Positions 35,491-45,222 of a stretch of 64,000 nt of DNA are shown piece by piece. The first letter of the stretch is position 1. Each line of letters opens with the position of its first letter. The notes beneath the pieces were generated by a model that had not been told where the DNA came from, did not search any database, and worked only from the letters and a program-made list of their open reading frames with translations. Source of the DNA: Methanotorris igneus Kol 5 (GTDB lineage Archaea > AGJL01 > Methanococci > Methanococcales > Methanococcaceae). The stretch covers positions 930,001 to 994,000 of the forward strand of contig NC_015562.1 of the NCBI RefSeq assembly GCF_000214415.1. Direction: 5' to 3'. The translations under genes were made by a program, and so were the position numbers.

Positions 35491-37047
35491 TTATTCCACT
35501 AACTTTATGCCGTATCCCCATGTATTTTCATTCTTTCCTGCTAACATGTCTATTATCGATGGTGAGTTGCTATCTTCTACAAAGTTTGAAGGCGAGATGT
35601 AAATGAGTGTTTGATTGCTTATATTCACAGTTGGTTCTGGATTGGTGTATTTTCTTATAATTATATTATCCCACCAAGTAGTTTCGTTATGTCCTGCCAA
35701 TCCAATATATCCACCATTATTTGAAATAGTGTACATCCCATTAGTATTAGCAGGTAATTCTGGACTGCTATCCGTAGTTTGTTCATAATATAATGTTGCT
35801 TTTGTTTCATTTATTACAATTCCAAATTTATACCACGTGTCGGACATTGCATTAAAACCATTTGAAGGTGTATCTCCGACTGTCCATGATGTTGTGTTTG
35901 CAAATCCTGATATGTAGTTACCTCCTAAACCTATAGTGTACTTTTGTCCTCCACCTGTATTATTACAAAGGAAGTAAAAGTCCCCAGATCCGTTTGTTTT
36001 TACATTAAAAGTTATTATTTTATTTGTTGTTAAATTCACATTCTTATACATGTAGGAATTTGCATACGCATAATAGCTTGGTGCTGGATTTCCATCTGAT
36101 TGATTTTCTCCAGCAGAAGAATTAACATTCCATGTTGATACTTTAGATCCATTATCAAAGTAATCAAATACTACGTCGCCATTACTTTCATTCGTTGCCT
36201 CTGAATTTCCATAATATATGTAGATTATTGCATCCCCATTTGCAGGAATGTAAGGCACTTTTATCCATATAGACGCATTTTCGGATGTTGAATTCCAATA
36301 TTCAATCCAGTATGAAATATTTTTTTCCGTATTTGTGGTAGTGTTTAAATAGGTAAATCTAATGTCACTTCCATCTGATTTTGCCTTTGAAAAATTAAAG
36401 TTTGAGGAATTTAACTTTATTAAAACTTGATAATCCGTTAAGTTTTTCCCTGAATTTTCGTGTATTATTATCATTTTTCTATAATCCCAATCCTTTAAAC
36501 TCCAACCACTTAACAAAACATAATGATATGCATCTAAAATTGTTTTTACAGTGCAATATTGATAGGAATTCACATCCTTTGTTTTAAATACTCCATCTTT
36601 TGAAAGATTATAGCTAAATGTATAATTAATCTTAAATGTAAATCCATCAACCATTGTTATATTTGTTATTTTAATGGGGGTGTATTCAAAGTTATATCCC
36701 ATTTTACTATACTCTTCACTTATATTTTCCAAATAAGCGTTGGTTAAATTTTCTGTTCTCTCTTTTATGAAATTTAATGCATCACTTACATTATTAAAAA
36801 ATGGATTTTGTGCCCCATTGTTGTATCTTTCAATAACTTCAAGTTCCGCATCATTCAACGCCTTGTTGAATATTTTAGGAAGTGCAACATTAACAACATG
36901 TTCAACTGTTGAAGATTTCAAATCAACAGAAGATGCTTTCATCTCGTTCAATACCATTTCTCTATGGATGTCTATTGTTTGATAAACCAAAGTTCCAGTT
37001 AAAAGCAACAATAGAGTTAGCGTAATCATAGTTTGAGATAGATACAT
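35491..37047 (-). CDS. Secreted/anchored protein with DUF2341 domain and pilin-like N-terminus
   Basis: The 518-residue protein has an N-terminal hydrophobic helix (LSQTMITLTLLLLLTGTLVYQ). A central segment WDYRKMIIIHENSGKNLTDYQVLIKL with YIPANGDAIIYIYYGN is the DUF2341 domain. A concanavalin-like C-terminal part (DTWYKFGIVINETKATLYYEQ) may bind sugars. It is rich in Asn/Thr/Ser, with many N-glycosylation sequons. It is the last gene of the surface operon, two nt after the previous gene. An exported appendage component or adhesin is inferred. Confidence 0.7.
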   Translation of the reverse strand: MYLSQTMITLTLLLLLTGTLVYQTIDIHREMVLNEMKASSVDLKSSTVEHVVNVALPKIFNKALNDAELEVIERYNNGAQNPFFNNVSDALNFIKERTENLTNAYLENISEEYSKMGYNFEYTPIKITNITMVDGFTFKINYTFSYNLSKDGVFKTKDVNSYQYCTVKTILDAYHYVLLSGWSLKDWDYRKMIIIHENSGKNLTDYQVLIKLNSSNFNFSKAKSDGSDIRFTYLNTTTNTEKNISYWIEYWNSTSENASIWIKVPYIPANGDAIIYIYYGNSEATNESNGDVVFDYFDNGSKVSTWNVNSSAGENQSDGNPAPSYYAYANSYMYKNVNLTTNKIITFNVKTNGSGDFYFLCNNTGGGQKYTIGLGGNYISGFANTTSWTVGDTPSNGFNAMSDTWYKFGIVINETKATLYYEQTTDSSPELPANTNGMYTISNNGGYIGLAGHNETTWWDNIIIRKYTNPEPTVNISNQTLIYISPSNFVEDSNSPSIIDMLAGKNENTWGYGIKLVE

Positions 37048-37049
37048 AT

Positions 37050-37583
37050 TTAACCACCATACACTTTAAGTTTAACCTCAATAGGTTTTGATGTGTTGAA
37101 GTAATAAAATGCTCTCTTAAATGTACTATTATTATATGTTTCATTTAAATATTGCATTGCAGCACTTTCAGATAAAAAATACTCCTGAGTAATATTTAAT
37201 TTTGTTTCATTCCCATAAATCCCATACCAACCTTCAGTTCTATTTAAAAGTATTGTAGATGAGACAACTACTTCATTTCCCGTAGGTGAACCTTCTTTTA
37301 TAGTTATATTCCCTATTGTCAATTCATAATTTTTAAAATTTATTCTATTTCTTAGAATATTATTTGCAATATCTTCACATTCATTATTATACAAAATAAT
37401 ACAAGATTCTAAGGTCCCATCGGAAACTAAATCCAATAAAGTGTGTGATGCTTTATCATACAATATATTGGTCTTAACAGCACTTGTATATGAATGAACA
37501 TGTTCAGATAAAGATGCAGCATAAAAACTCAATCCAACCAATAAAACAATAACTGCAATAACGATATCTGAATCAAATATCAT
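37050..37583 (-). CDS. Pilin-like exported protein with N-terminal hydrophobic helix
   Basis: The 177-residue protein begins MIFDSDIVIAVIVLLVGLSFYAASLSEHVHSY, one hydrophobic helix, followed by a Ser/Thr/Asn-rich domain with several NxT/S sequons. It starts immediately after its upstream neighbour's stop, so co-translation is likely. It resembles minor pilins of archaeal type IV pilus-like systems. No specific family is recognised. Confidence 0.65.
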   Translation of the reverse strand: MIFDSDIVIAVIVLLVGLSFYAASLSEHVHSYTSAVKTNILYDKASHTLLDLVSDGTLESCIILYNNECEDIANNILRNRINFKNYELTIGNITIKEGSPTGNEVVVSSTILLNRTEGWYGIYGNETKLNITQEYFLSESAAMQYLNETYNNSTFKRAFYYFNTSKPIEVKLKVYGG

Positions 37584-38402
37584 TTAACCACCATTATAAT
37601 TTATAATTATAGATATATTATATGGTTTAAATTTCGCAACATAGATAGTTGATGGTTGATTGTAGGTAATATTTAAATAAACTATAGCATTGTTTGAAAC
37701 ATCCAATACCCTAATTTCATTTGGTTCATAACTACGAGTTGAAATTACTTTCCCAAATCCAGTAATTTTTGGAGTTTGATTCAATGTCAAATTAAATGTG
37801 ACACCATTAACCAAAAATACTGCATCTGTTGTGGTGTTTGAAGATGCCGTTATATTTGCCAATCTAGAGAAATCCCATACAGCAAAATACAACCTCTCTC
37901 CACTTGTTAGATTTTCAACAATTGATTTTTCATTAGCATATCCCCAAGTTCTTACAGGAACAAGAAGATTCTCTGTTCTTACGTAGTTGTTATTACTTAT
38001 TATGTAAGTATAATTTATGGACGTTGTATTAACATTAGAGGTTATTTCCAAATTTTCTGGTCTAAATCCTACATAAGTTGAATTATTTTTTTTTATATTA
38101 AATGGATCAAATGTTCCCCTAGCTTTTTCTCCACCAAAGTATTTCTCAGAAACTTTCTTAGCAAAAGTATGATAATCTGCAACATAATTATTTGAAGGGA
38201 ATTCCATATCTTTTAAAATTTTATCTGCCAATAAATTGGCGTGATGTATTTCTTCAACGTTTCTCTTTTCTTCATGAAACGTTAAAAAATTGTGTGTATA
38301 TGCCATATAACCAACATAAAAAATACTAACAAACGTTATAACCATTATTACTGCCTCATAGGTAATAATAAATCCTCTTTTCGAGAGTATTTTTTTAATC
38401 AT
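37584..38402 (-). CDS. Pilin-like exported protein
   Basis: The 272-residue protein begins MIKKILSKRGFIITYEAVIMVITFVSIFYVG. This is a basic segment followed by a hydrophobic helix with Glu at about position 5 of the mature part, reminiscent of class III/type IV prepilin signals though not the canonical KGQISLEF. The rest is a Thr/Asn-rich beta-strand region. It overlaps the archaeosortase-like gene by 4 nt (ATGA). Confidence 0.65.
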   Translation of the reverse strand: MIKKILSKRGFIITYEAVIMVITFVSIFYVGYMAYTHNFLTFHEEKRNVEEIHHANLLADKILKDMEFPSNNYVADYHTFAKKVSEKYFGGEKARGTFDPFNIKKNNSTYVGFRPENLEITSNVNTTSINYTYIISNNNYVRTENLLVPVRTWGYANEKSIVENLTSGERLYFAVWDFSRLANITASSNTTTDAVFLVNGVTFNLTLNQTPKITGFGKVISTRSYEPNEIRVLDVSNNAIVYLNITYNQPSTIYVAKFKPYNISIIINYNGG

Positions 38403-38857
38403 ATTTTCACAACTTTAATTTTTAACAATATTTTTACCCATATAGTATTTAAAATTAAAGTTACTGGGAAGATGATGAAACTTATTGCATCATGAATTAA
38501 ATGATAATCTGCTAAATTTGAGTTTTTTAAAATAAAAATTATCCTTGATATGTTTGTGATATTTATTATCAAAATTCCAAAAATTACATACGCCAATTTG
38601 TATTTTAATGGGGCTTTGGGCGTTGCAAAAACATAAGATAAGAATAATGCCAATTCAAATAAACATGTGCATGCGGATGTTATTGAGAATACCTTGCCAT
38701 TGTAAATAAGATTATTTTCAAAGTAAGGAATATTTAGGATATTTCCAACAACAAAGGATAACAATTTAGCAATTTCCATTTCGAAATTTTTTAAAAAAAG
38801 GTATATTAAAATTAATAGGACAAAAAAATTTAACAAATATTTTTTATTGTCCCTCAT
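38399..38857 (-). CDS. Archaeosortase/exosortase-family transpeptidase
   Basis: The 152-residue protein has about five hydrophobic helices. The family's presumed Cys-Arg-His triad is visible: SACTC (about residues 57-61), NISRI (about 101-105) and IHDAISF (about 119-125). Such enzymes cleave a C-terminal tripartite signal and may transfer the protein to a lipid anchor. The 777-residue surface protein just upstream ends with a fitting signal (SIPIPP, hydrophobic helix, Arg). Length is short for the family but the core is intact. Confidence 0.82.
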   Translation of the reverse strand: MRDNKKYLLNFFVLLILIYLFLKNFEMEIAKLLSFVVGNILNIPYFENNLIYNGKVFSITSACTCLFELALFLSYVFATPKAPLKYKLAYVIFGILIINITNISRIIFILKNSNLADYHLIHDAISFIIFPVTLILNTIWVKILLKIKVVKI

Positions 38858-39071
38858 TTGTAATAACCTCTTCTATACTATCCACCAACTCCATATCTTT
38901 ATTACTGGTGGTTGTAGAACCTTTAACACTTGATTTTTCTGATGTTATTGATGATGATTTTGTAGATTTAACATAATAAAATCCAGCAATTGCGGCTACA
39001 GATACTGCAACTGCAAATAAGAGGGCAAATTCTAAGCTAATTTGTCCCTTATTTGAGATTATTTTTTTCAT
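38844..39071 (-). CDS. Class III signal-peptide pilin-like protein
   Basis: The 75-residue protein begins MKKIISNKGQISLEFALLFAVAVSVAAIAGFYYV. KGQISLEF is the class III signal recognised by the EppA-type prepilin peptidase. The mature part is a hydrophobic helix and a short Ser/Thr/Lys tail. It overlaps both neighbours by a few nt. A minor pilin is inferred. Confidence 0.8.
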   Translation of the reverse strand: MKKIISNKGQISLEFALLFAVAVSVAAIAGFYYVKSTKSSSITSEKSSVKGSTTTSNKDMELVDSIEEVITNEGQ

Positions 39072-41395
39072 TCTAATCCCCTCATTATATATCTTATGCT
39101 TATTAATGTAATGATTAAGGTTAAAATTTGAATTTGTGGTGGAATCGGGATACTTTTTGATGATTTTTTATTCGGTAAAACAAATCTTATAGTTGAATCT
39201 GTATTTCCATCATCATCTACAACCGTTAATCTAACCGTATATGTTTTAGATTCTTTATATTTATGTGAAATTATTGGGCTCGTTGTGTTGGTTATATTAC
39301 CATCCCCAAAGTCCCAGACGTACCTTACAATATGCCCATCTATATCATAAGATTCGGAAGCATTAAAGGTTACATTCATCCCGTTGGTTGTGAAGGAAAA
39401 CTTTGCAATTGGTGGGTAATTTGACTTTTCAGATATTATGAGCACATGAGATACTGAAATATTAATTCCCATAATTGCAGCAGTTAGTGTTACGGTATAG
39501 TCTCCAACATCATTGTATTTGTGAACTACTTTATTTGGATATGTGCTTTTGATGCAAGAACCATCTCCAAAGTCCCATATTAAGTCAATATTTCCAACAT
39601 TGGTAGTGTTAATTCCGCTTATAATTGGAGTAAATGTTATGTTTTTGTTTATTACTGTTGGTCTTGTATAGTTAAAATCCAAGGTTATATTTACCACTTC
39701 AACAGTTATTTCTTTTTTATTATTATCTTCGTTACTTTCATTTATTTTATTATCATTATCTACAAATCCTTTTAAAGTATAAATTCCTGTGGCTATTGGC
39801 GTCCAATATAATGTGACTGTTTTAGTGCCACCTGCGTTTATGTTGATATATGTGTTATCAATTAGTGAATCATTGCTGTACAATCCAACACTAATGTTGC
39901 TTTCATCCACATTTCCATTGTTTCTAATCGTTAAGATTATGGCGCAAGGTTTATTTTGGTATATAATCAAGTATTTTCCGTTGCTGATAATGTATTTTTC
40001 TGGAGAAATATCCACCATCTCTAAATCATCTCTATTTATTATACTTGGTTTTCCAATAAGAGGGTATTCATCTAATACTTTTCTATTATATGTGTAATTT
40101 TTATCATCAATAATTCCATCACAATTTGTGTCGTTTCCTGTTAATCCATTATATTGGTTACCTAAATAATTTGTATATTTTTTTAATCCTGAAGTACTTA
40201 TGCCATAATGTTCAACATCTTCTTCTGGAATTATTATTTTGAATAAATCTTTCTCTCCGTTGAAATAAGCAGTTTCATTTAAGTAATATGTTACTTCAGA
40301 TTTTGAATGTATTTTGTCATTTTTAGTGTATATTATATTGTTATCAATGTAGTTGTAGTATGCTGTAAGGTAAGAGTTAGAATATACTGAATAAGTTCCT
40401 CCATATATTCTACAGTGATATATTAAATTACCATTGGAATTATATCCTGATGATGGTATATAATCTACTCCACTTATTGTATTGCTACTTCCTTTATATA
40501 TACAAATTCCATACCGTCCTCCGCTGACCTTAGATATACTACCAGAGATTTTATTACCACTACCCCTGTAAATACGAATACCGTCTTCTTTTGTTCCAGT
40601 CACTTCCCCACTTACATCACTTATTACGTTATTATCCCCATAGTATATGTAAACCCCATACCCCCTTCCACTAACCTTAGATATATTACCTATGATTTTA
40701 TTACTACTTCCGTAGATGTAAATACCATTATTATTTTTCCCAATTATATCTCCATTAATACCATCAATTACATTTTCCTTCCCTTCTATATAAATACCTG
40801 TTCCTCCACTCCCCACTACCGACATATTTCCAGCGATTATATTATTATTCTTATAAACATAAATCCCGTGTCTTCCTCCACTAACCTTAGATATACTACC
40901 AGAGATTTTATTACTACTTCCGTAGATGTAAATACCATCATATTTTGCCCCACTTATATCTCCATTCACTTCGCTTATTGTATTGCTACTTCCTTTATAT
41001 ATACAAATTCCATACCGTCCTCCGCTGACCTTAGATATACTACCAGAGATTTTATTACCACTACACTTGTAAATATAAATTCCATACTGTCCTCCAGAAA
41101 TATCCACATTACTTAAATTTATTTTGTTATTGTCATATCCCTTTATATATAATTCTTTCATGGTTAGATTAACTATTGTAATGTTTTTTGAGTCAGACAA
41201 TTTTATATAAACTATACCAATATTTTTACCATTCCCTATAATATGAACATTATCTGTTTTTATATGCACATCATCCCCTTCGCTAATATTAACGCCGACT
41301 TCATAAGTTCCCGGACTCGTTATGATGTATCCACAAACTCCGCAAGTTATATATGCTAAAAATAATAATCCCAATACTAACACTTTTAAATTCAT
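39068..41395 (-). CDS. Surface protein: right-handed beta-helix, CARDB and two PKD domains, C-terminal sorting signal
   Basis: The protein has about 775 residues. After a signal peptide (LKVLVLGLLFLAYITCGVCG) come about ten degenerate repeats of GSSNKISGSISKVSGGRYG type, forming a NosD-like parallel beta-helix (residues about 60-330). A CARDB-like segment VDESNISVGLYSNDSLIDN follows near 490, then two PKD domains (WDFGDGSCIKST, WDFGDGNITNTT). The C-terminus SIPIPPQ + hydrophobic helix + RYIMRGLE resembles a PIP-type CTERM. A 91-nt repeat is perfectly duplicated within it. ATG 41395 follows GGAGGTCGTGGTT. An archaeosortase-processed adhesin is inferred. Confidence 0.8.
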   Translation of the reverse strand: MNLKVLVLGLLFLAYITCGVCGYIITSPGTYEVGVNISEGDDVHIKTDNVHIIGNGKNIGIVYIKLSDSKNITIVNLTMKELYIKGYDNNKINLSNVDISGGQYGIYIYKCSGNKISGSISKVSGGRYGICIYKGSSNTISEVNGDISGAKYDGIYIYGSSNKISGSISKVSGGRHGIYVYKNNNIIAGNMSVVGSGGTGIYIEGKENVIDGINGDIIGKNNNGIYIYGSSNKIIGNISKVSGRGYGVYIYYGDNNVISDVSGEVTGTKEDGIRIYRGSGNKISGSISKVSGGRYGICIYKGSSNTISGVDYIPSSGYNSNGNLIYHCRIYGGTYSVYSNSYLTAYYNYIDNNIIYTKNDKIHSKSEVTYYLNETAYFNGEKDLFKIIIPEEDVEHYGISTSGLKKYTNYLGNQYNGLTGNDTNCDGIIDDKNYTYNRKVLDEYPLIGKPSIINRDDLEMVDISPEKYIISNGKYLIIYQNKPCAIILTIRNNGNVDESNISVGLYSNDSLIDNTYININAGGTKTVTLYWTPIATGIYTLKGFVDNDNKINESNEDNNKKEITVEVVNITLDFNYTRPTVINKNITFTPIISGINTTNVGNIDLIWDFGDGSCIKSTYPNKVVHKYNDVGDYTVTLTAAIMGINISVSHVLIISEKSNYPPIAKFSFTTNGMNVTFNASESYDIDGHIVRYVWDFGDGNITNTTSPIISHKYKESKTYTVRLTVVDDDGNTDSTIRFVLPNKKSSKSIPIPPQIQILTLIITLISIRYIMRGLE
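40473..41064. repeat. Perfect 91-bp internal duplication within the beta-helix coding region
   Basis: Bases 40473-40563 equal 40974-41064. The 501-bp offset is a whole number of codons, so the frame is preserved. Shorter shared blocks (CCACTAACCTTAGATATA, ACTTCCGTAGATGTAAATACC) also recur. Recent gene conversion or slippage among beta-helix repeats is inferred. Confidence 0.9.
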
Positions 41396-41429
41396 AACCA
41401 CGACCTCCTGCCCATATTTAAGATAGAAT

Positions 41430-41579
41430 GCTCATCCTCAAGTAGGGTTACTTGGTGTTTGTGTTTTTCATTGGGGTGGTTATTTATATACCATTTATAG
41501 ACCCATTTATATATCTCAACCCCGCAACCACAAATAAAACATGTCTAATCCACACAAGTAACCCAAAATGAACATGAGC
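41430..41579. mobile_element. MITE related to the IS1595-like element, about 150 bp
   Basis: The ends GCTCATCCTCAAGTAGGGTT (41430 on) and, inverted, GCTCATGTTCATTTTGGGTT (from 41579 back) match at 20 of 25 positions. They resemble the ends GCTCATCTTCGTTTAGGATT of the element at 51690. There is no coding capacity. It lies between two genes of the surface operon. Confidence 0.75.
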
Positions 41580-41609
41580 GATGCGAACAACTATAAATGA
41601 ATATAAGCG

Positions 41610-42059
41610 TTACTGAATTTCAATTGAGATGTTCTTCAAAACATAAAATTCATTATTGCCGTAGGTTATGTTTATTATATTACTTAGATTTTGTCCAGAA
41701 GGTTCTACATCCCCCTCTACTCTAACCCCCCCACTGGTTGGAATAAAGACTATGGTCTTTGTCGTATCAACAACTATTTTTTTATCCCCAAAATAAATAG
41801 TATAATTTTTAAGTCCAATTGGCTTTAATTCAGTAGTTATATTTACATTCTTTGAATAACTTAATAAGGCATAATTTTCAAACACATCTGCAATAACATA
41901 AACCCTATCAACAATCTCAGCATCTTTTAAATGACTAACTGTATTAGATACATTGTAAAATATAAATGCAGAGACCAATAAAAGAAACATAACTGCGAGG
42001 ATAGCATCAAGTGTTATCTGCCCCTTATTGCGTGATATTAATGACAACCTTATCACCAT
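41610..42059 (-). CDS. Class III signal-peptide pilin-like protein
   Basis: The 149-residue protein carries RNKGQITLDAILAVMFLLLVSAFIFYNV, a class III-type prepilin signal with Asp in place of Glu. The rest is a beta-rich domain ending YVLKNISIEIQ. It overlaps its upstream neighbour by about 35 nt. The start could instead be a TTG 12 nt downstream that has GGTGAT in front. Confidence 0.72.
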   Translation of the reverse strand: MVIRLSLISRNKGQITLDAILAVMFLLLVSAFIFYNVSNTVSHLKDAEIVDRVYVIADVFENYALLSYSKNVNITTELKPIGLKNYTIYFGDKKIVVDTTKTIVFIPTSGGVRVEGDVEPSGQNLSNIINITYGNNEFYVLKNISIEIQ

Positions 42060-42450
42060 CTCTTGTCAGTTTACACCCAATTATAGACATTGTTGGGACG
42101 GTAAAGCTGTTTTTCTCTGTACCATTCACTATCAATTTTAATCTTTTACTACATATAGTACTTACATTATAATCATTTCCAATAAATGTTATGTTATTTC
42201 CATCAACTGTCCAATTACCTGGTGGGGACTTTATATATACTATTTTTGAAGAACCTTCATCAGCTACCGCCAACAATTCAATATTTGTTTTTAATTTGGA
42301 CATTGCAGCATGGGCTAAACTTGCGGATGCAGTTTTAACACTCTTATCCATCCCAAATAATCCCGGCCCCATGGTTGTTATAACCATCGCAATAAGAAAT
42401 GCAAGAATTATGATGGTGAATTCTAATGATATTTGCCCTTTTATTTGCAT
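42025..42450 (-). CDS. Class III signal-peptide pilin-like protein
   Basis: The 141-residue protein begins MQIKGQISLEFTIIILAFLIAMVITTMG, the canonical class III signal. The mature domain contains a few Cys and NxT/S sequons. ATG 42450 is chosen because GGGGATGGAACTT precedes it. Processing by the EppA-type peptidase encoded at 45590 is likely. Confidence 0.78.
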   Translation of the reverse strand: MQIKGQISLEFTIIILAFLIAMVITTMGPGLFGMDKSVKTASASLAHAAMSKLKTNIELLAVADEGSSKIVYIKSPPGNWTVDGNNITFIGNDYNVSTICSKRLKLIVNGTEKNSFTVPTMSIIGCKLTRDGDKVVINITQ

Positions 42451-42508
42451 AAGTTCCATCCCCAATTAAGATTTGGAAAAATAAACTTAAAATATCCTTA
42501 ATAAATAT

Positions 42509-43303
42509 TTAATCACCATACATAACATAAGAAAACTCTATTGGTTGGGTTGATGATGTTGTAAATGCAATGGCAGGGACATCTAATACTTCAATATCTA
42601 CACCAACATCATAATCCATTCTTGGAATTAGTGGATCATCCATATCTAAATTAACATCATCTGTCTTTTTAACATGTTCTTTAAACCATTTGTTGTATGA
42701 GGATATCCAAACATCGGGATCATTTTTTCCAACGATTTTGTAGAATCTATTGTAATTATCCAATATTAATGGGGTTGGAAGTACAATACTTAAAACACCA
42801 GCATCATCATCCTTTATTATAGACCCCCATACATATAATTTGAAATTACTTATTTTTATTCCTTTTCTCTTAGAAAGTGGAAAATTCTCCTTTAGATTTA
42901 TAACTTTGATGCTATTCACTACTGCAGGACCAACAATATCATAACCCTTTTGAGAATCATCAACATTAAGTGCATAAATTTCGGGCTGTACCCCATATAT
43001 TGTAATTTTTACGGTTGTATAAGGTGGTATCCAATACCCTATTTTTCCATTTAGTATTGATGTTCCAAAAGTAATTAATTCACTTTCATTAATAGTTTCA
43101 ACACTCACCTTTGTAACGTCTCCAGAAGTTGGCAAGGTTTTTTCTGTGTAGGTTATGTCATCTGGAATTGCAACAAAAATGGAATATGGATTAAGGTTTG
43201 TTATTTCCCCAGTAAGTTTATAATCAATCTGCATAGTTGCAATCTGACCTGCAAAACTCAAATTTAAAAAAGTTAAAAGCAAAATTAGCAGTAAAAATCT
43301 CAT
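42509..43303 (-). CDS. Secreted protein of unknown function
   Basis: The 264-residue protein has a Sec signal peptide (MRFLLLILLLTFLNLSFAGQ) and a beta-rich exported domain ending AFTTSSTQPIEFSYVMYGD. It has no cysteines and no further membrane segment. It sits between pilin genes and the transglutaminase-like lipoprotein gene, so it is probably an appendage or envelope component. No family is recognised. Confidence 0.68.
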   Translation of the reverse strand: MRFLLLILLLTFLNLSFAGQIATMQIDYKLTGEITNLNPYSIFVAIPDDITYTEKTLPTSGDVTKVSVETINESELITFGTSILNGKIGYWIPPYTTVKITIYGVQPEIYALNVDDSQKGYDIVGPAVVNSIKVINLKENFPLSKRKGIKISNFKLYVWGSIIKDDDAGVLSIVLPTPLILDNYNRFYKIVGKNDPDVWISSYNKWFKEHVKKTDDVNLDMDDPLIPRMDYDVGVDIEVLDVPAIAFTTSSTQPIEFSYVMYGD

Positions 43304-43336
43304 TATTCACCACCCGACTTCATAAGAATTAATTTC

Positions 43337-43966
43337 TTAAATATTAAATATTTTTTTCTTAATTTTAATATTTTTTGGATGATTCCACCAATCCAACTGA
43401 GTAATTAACATTCTTTTGTTGTTGTGGGGTATTAAAAACATATCTGGCGTATCCGCATAAAATTCTGGATGATAGTAGTAGTTTTCATATCTTATTGCAC
43501 AATCTGGATTGTAATTATTTTCACATAGTAATGTGCTTTCTACTGCCACCATTTCTCCACTATCTAATTGAACTAAGAGCCACGTATGCCTCGTGCCAGA
43601 TGCAAGATATACTTTAAACCCATAACCTTCTAAAATCCACTCTAATTGACATGATGCTTCTGAGCAATCATAATAATTTTTCTCGTATGGGGGTAATTTA
43701 ATGGTATTTAAAATATATTTTAATGTGGGTAAATCTCTTTTTTTAACATCTGGATACATTTCATCGGAAATTTTGTAATAATTTTTTGGAAATCTATACA
43801 TATTTGGATAACTTTTTGGTCTGTCATGATCTAAAAACATATTATTATGTATCACATTATTATTAATTATTGTGTTATGGTATTCAAGTTTATTATATGG
43901 TTTTTCATAACATCCGCAAAACAAAACGATGAAAATGCATATTAAGAGAGATGTATAGTATTTCAT
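43337..43966 (-). CDS. Putative lipoprotein with transglutaminase-like fold
   Basis: The 209-residue protein begins MKYYTSLLICIFIVLFCGCYEKP, a lipobox-like signal (LFCGC). YDCSEASCQLEWILEGYGF, then RHTWLLVQL and VAVESTLL, give a Cys-His-Asp/Glu order like transglutaminase/cysteine-protease domains. It could crosslink or trim envelope proteins. ATG 43966 follows GGGAGATTTACC. A longer frame from 43999 would disrupt the signal peptide. Confidence 0.68.
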   Translation of the reverse strand: MKYYTSLLICIFIVLFCGCYEKPYNKLEYHNTIINNNVIHNNMFLDHDRPKSYPNMYRFPKNYYKISDEMYPDVKKRDLPTLKYILNTIKLPPYEKNYYDCSEASCQLEWILEGYGFKVYLASGTRHTWLLVQLDSGEMVAVESTLLCENNYNPDCAIRYENYYYHPEFYADTPDMFLIPHNNKRMLITQLDWWNHPKNIKIKKKIFNI

Positions 43967-43998
43967 GGTAAATCTCCCTACCCCATCCCTTTGAATCA

Positions 43999-45132
43999 TT
44001 ATGATTTTACAACAATAACCATATCTTTAGGGTCAATTTGTATAATGTCAGGGATTTTGTCACTAGGGATGGAAATAATAAGGAAATAATCTACATTTTC
44101 GTCAAATATTTGGGTTTCATCTTCAATCTTATTCAATTTTTCTCCATACTTTCCGAATTTTTCTTTTATTGCATTATAATCAAGTCTGTCTATAACAGTT
44201 GCATGCAATATGCCCGGTAAGTTATTCAATGAGTAAGAGATACTTGAAGTTGACGATGATGAGTAGCTATCTCCATATTCGTTAACACTACTTGATGCTG
44301 ATTTATCCTCACTATAACTTATCGCTGGCAAGATAACATAGGATGAATTAACAATACCATAACATATAAAAGACCCATCTTTACTATATATTGAAATAAT
44401 ATCCTTTTTGTGGGGTATTTTACCACATTGCTTTGCAGATATTTTAATTGCTACCTTACTTAGTTGGGATACTGGTTCTATATATAGTGTTTTAAGTTCT
44501 GATAAACTCCATATATTTCTGTATTTTTCAATTTCTTCTCTTGACATGAATTCTGATTTATTATCCTTAACTACATAGTAGTACTCATCACCAGATGCTA
44601 AAACCTCGTCTATTTGCTTATTTATTATATTTTTTATATCTTCTTTAATATTTGCAGATTTAAATAATCTATCAACTTCTTCTTTGGACTTTGCCCCACT
44701 TATCTTACGCACAAGTTCTTGAGCCTTCAAACTTTGTGAGAAATAATTGCCATACATATCTTTGATTTGTTGAATAGTTAAATCCTTATAATTTTTTAAT
44801 TGCAAATATGCCCTGGCTTCATCTAAAACCTTATCAATCTCTTCTGTGGATTTAGAATGTTGTATCTTTTTAACAAATACAATTTTTTCAGGATCTCCGG
44901 GATAATTAGCAAATAACTTATTTAAGGTATCTATTGCCGTCTGTTTCTCATTTTCTAATTTAAGTAGTTCTCTTGATTTTGAAGTAATATACACATTATA
45001 TCCAGCAAAAGCAATAACAACAAAAATAAGCACTACTAACACAAGTTTTAACCCTTCTGTTGGAATTTTTGTAGATTTTTTTGTTTTTGATTTCAATTTT
45101 TTAATTTTACCGGTAAATTCTCCTGTAGCCAT
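43999..45132 (-). CDS. Membrane-anchored protein, DUF515-like
   Basis: The 377-residue protein has a basic N-terminus (KIKKLKSKTKKSTK), one membrane helix (LKLVLVVLIFVVIAFAGYNVY) and a long helical and beta extracytoplasmic part with a Ser-rich linker (SYSSSSTSSISYS). It resembles the DUF515 proteins of methanococcal pilin loci. That match is from memory of gene context. ATG 45132 follows GGTAGGTGGATATC. A structural or assembly role is inferred. Confidence 0.65.
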   Translation of the reverse strand: MATGEFTGKIKKLKSKTKKSTKIPTEGLKLVLVVLIFVVIAFAGYNVYITSKSRELLKLENEKQTAIDTLNKLFANYPGDPEKIVFVKKIQHSKSTEEIDKVLDEARAYLQLKNYKDLTIQQIKDMYGNYFSQSLKAQELVRKISGAKSKEEVDRLFKSANIKEDIKNIINKQIDEVLASGDEYYYVVKDNKSEFMSREEIEKYRNIWSLSELKTLYIEPVSQLSKVAIKISAKQCGKIPHKKDIISIYSKDGSFICYGIVNSSYVILPAISYSEDKSASSSVNEYGDSYSSSSTSSISYSLNNLPGILHATVIDRLDYNAIKEKFGKYGEKLNKIEDETQIFDENVDYFLIISIPSDKIPDIIQIDPKDMVIVVKS

Positions 45133-45222
45133 GATATCCACCTACCAAATAATAAAACAATAGCAACACTATAAAAAATATTAATTTTATTTTCATTGAA
45201 TTTATTATATATAATTTATTAT

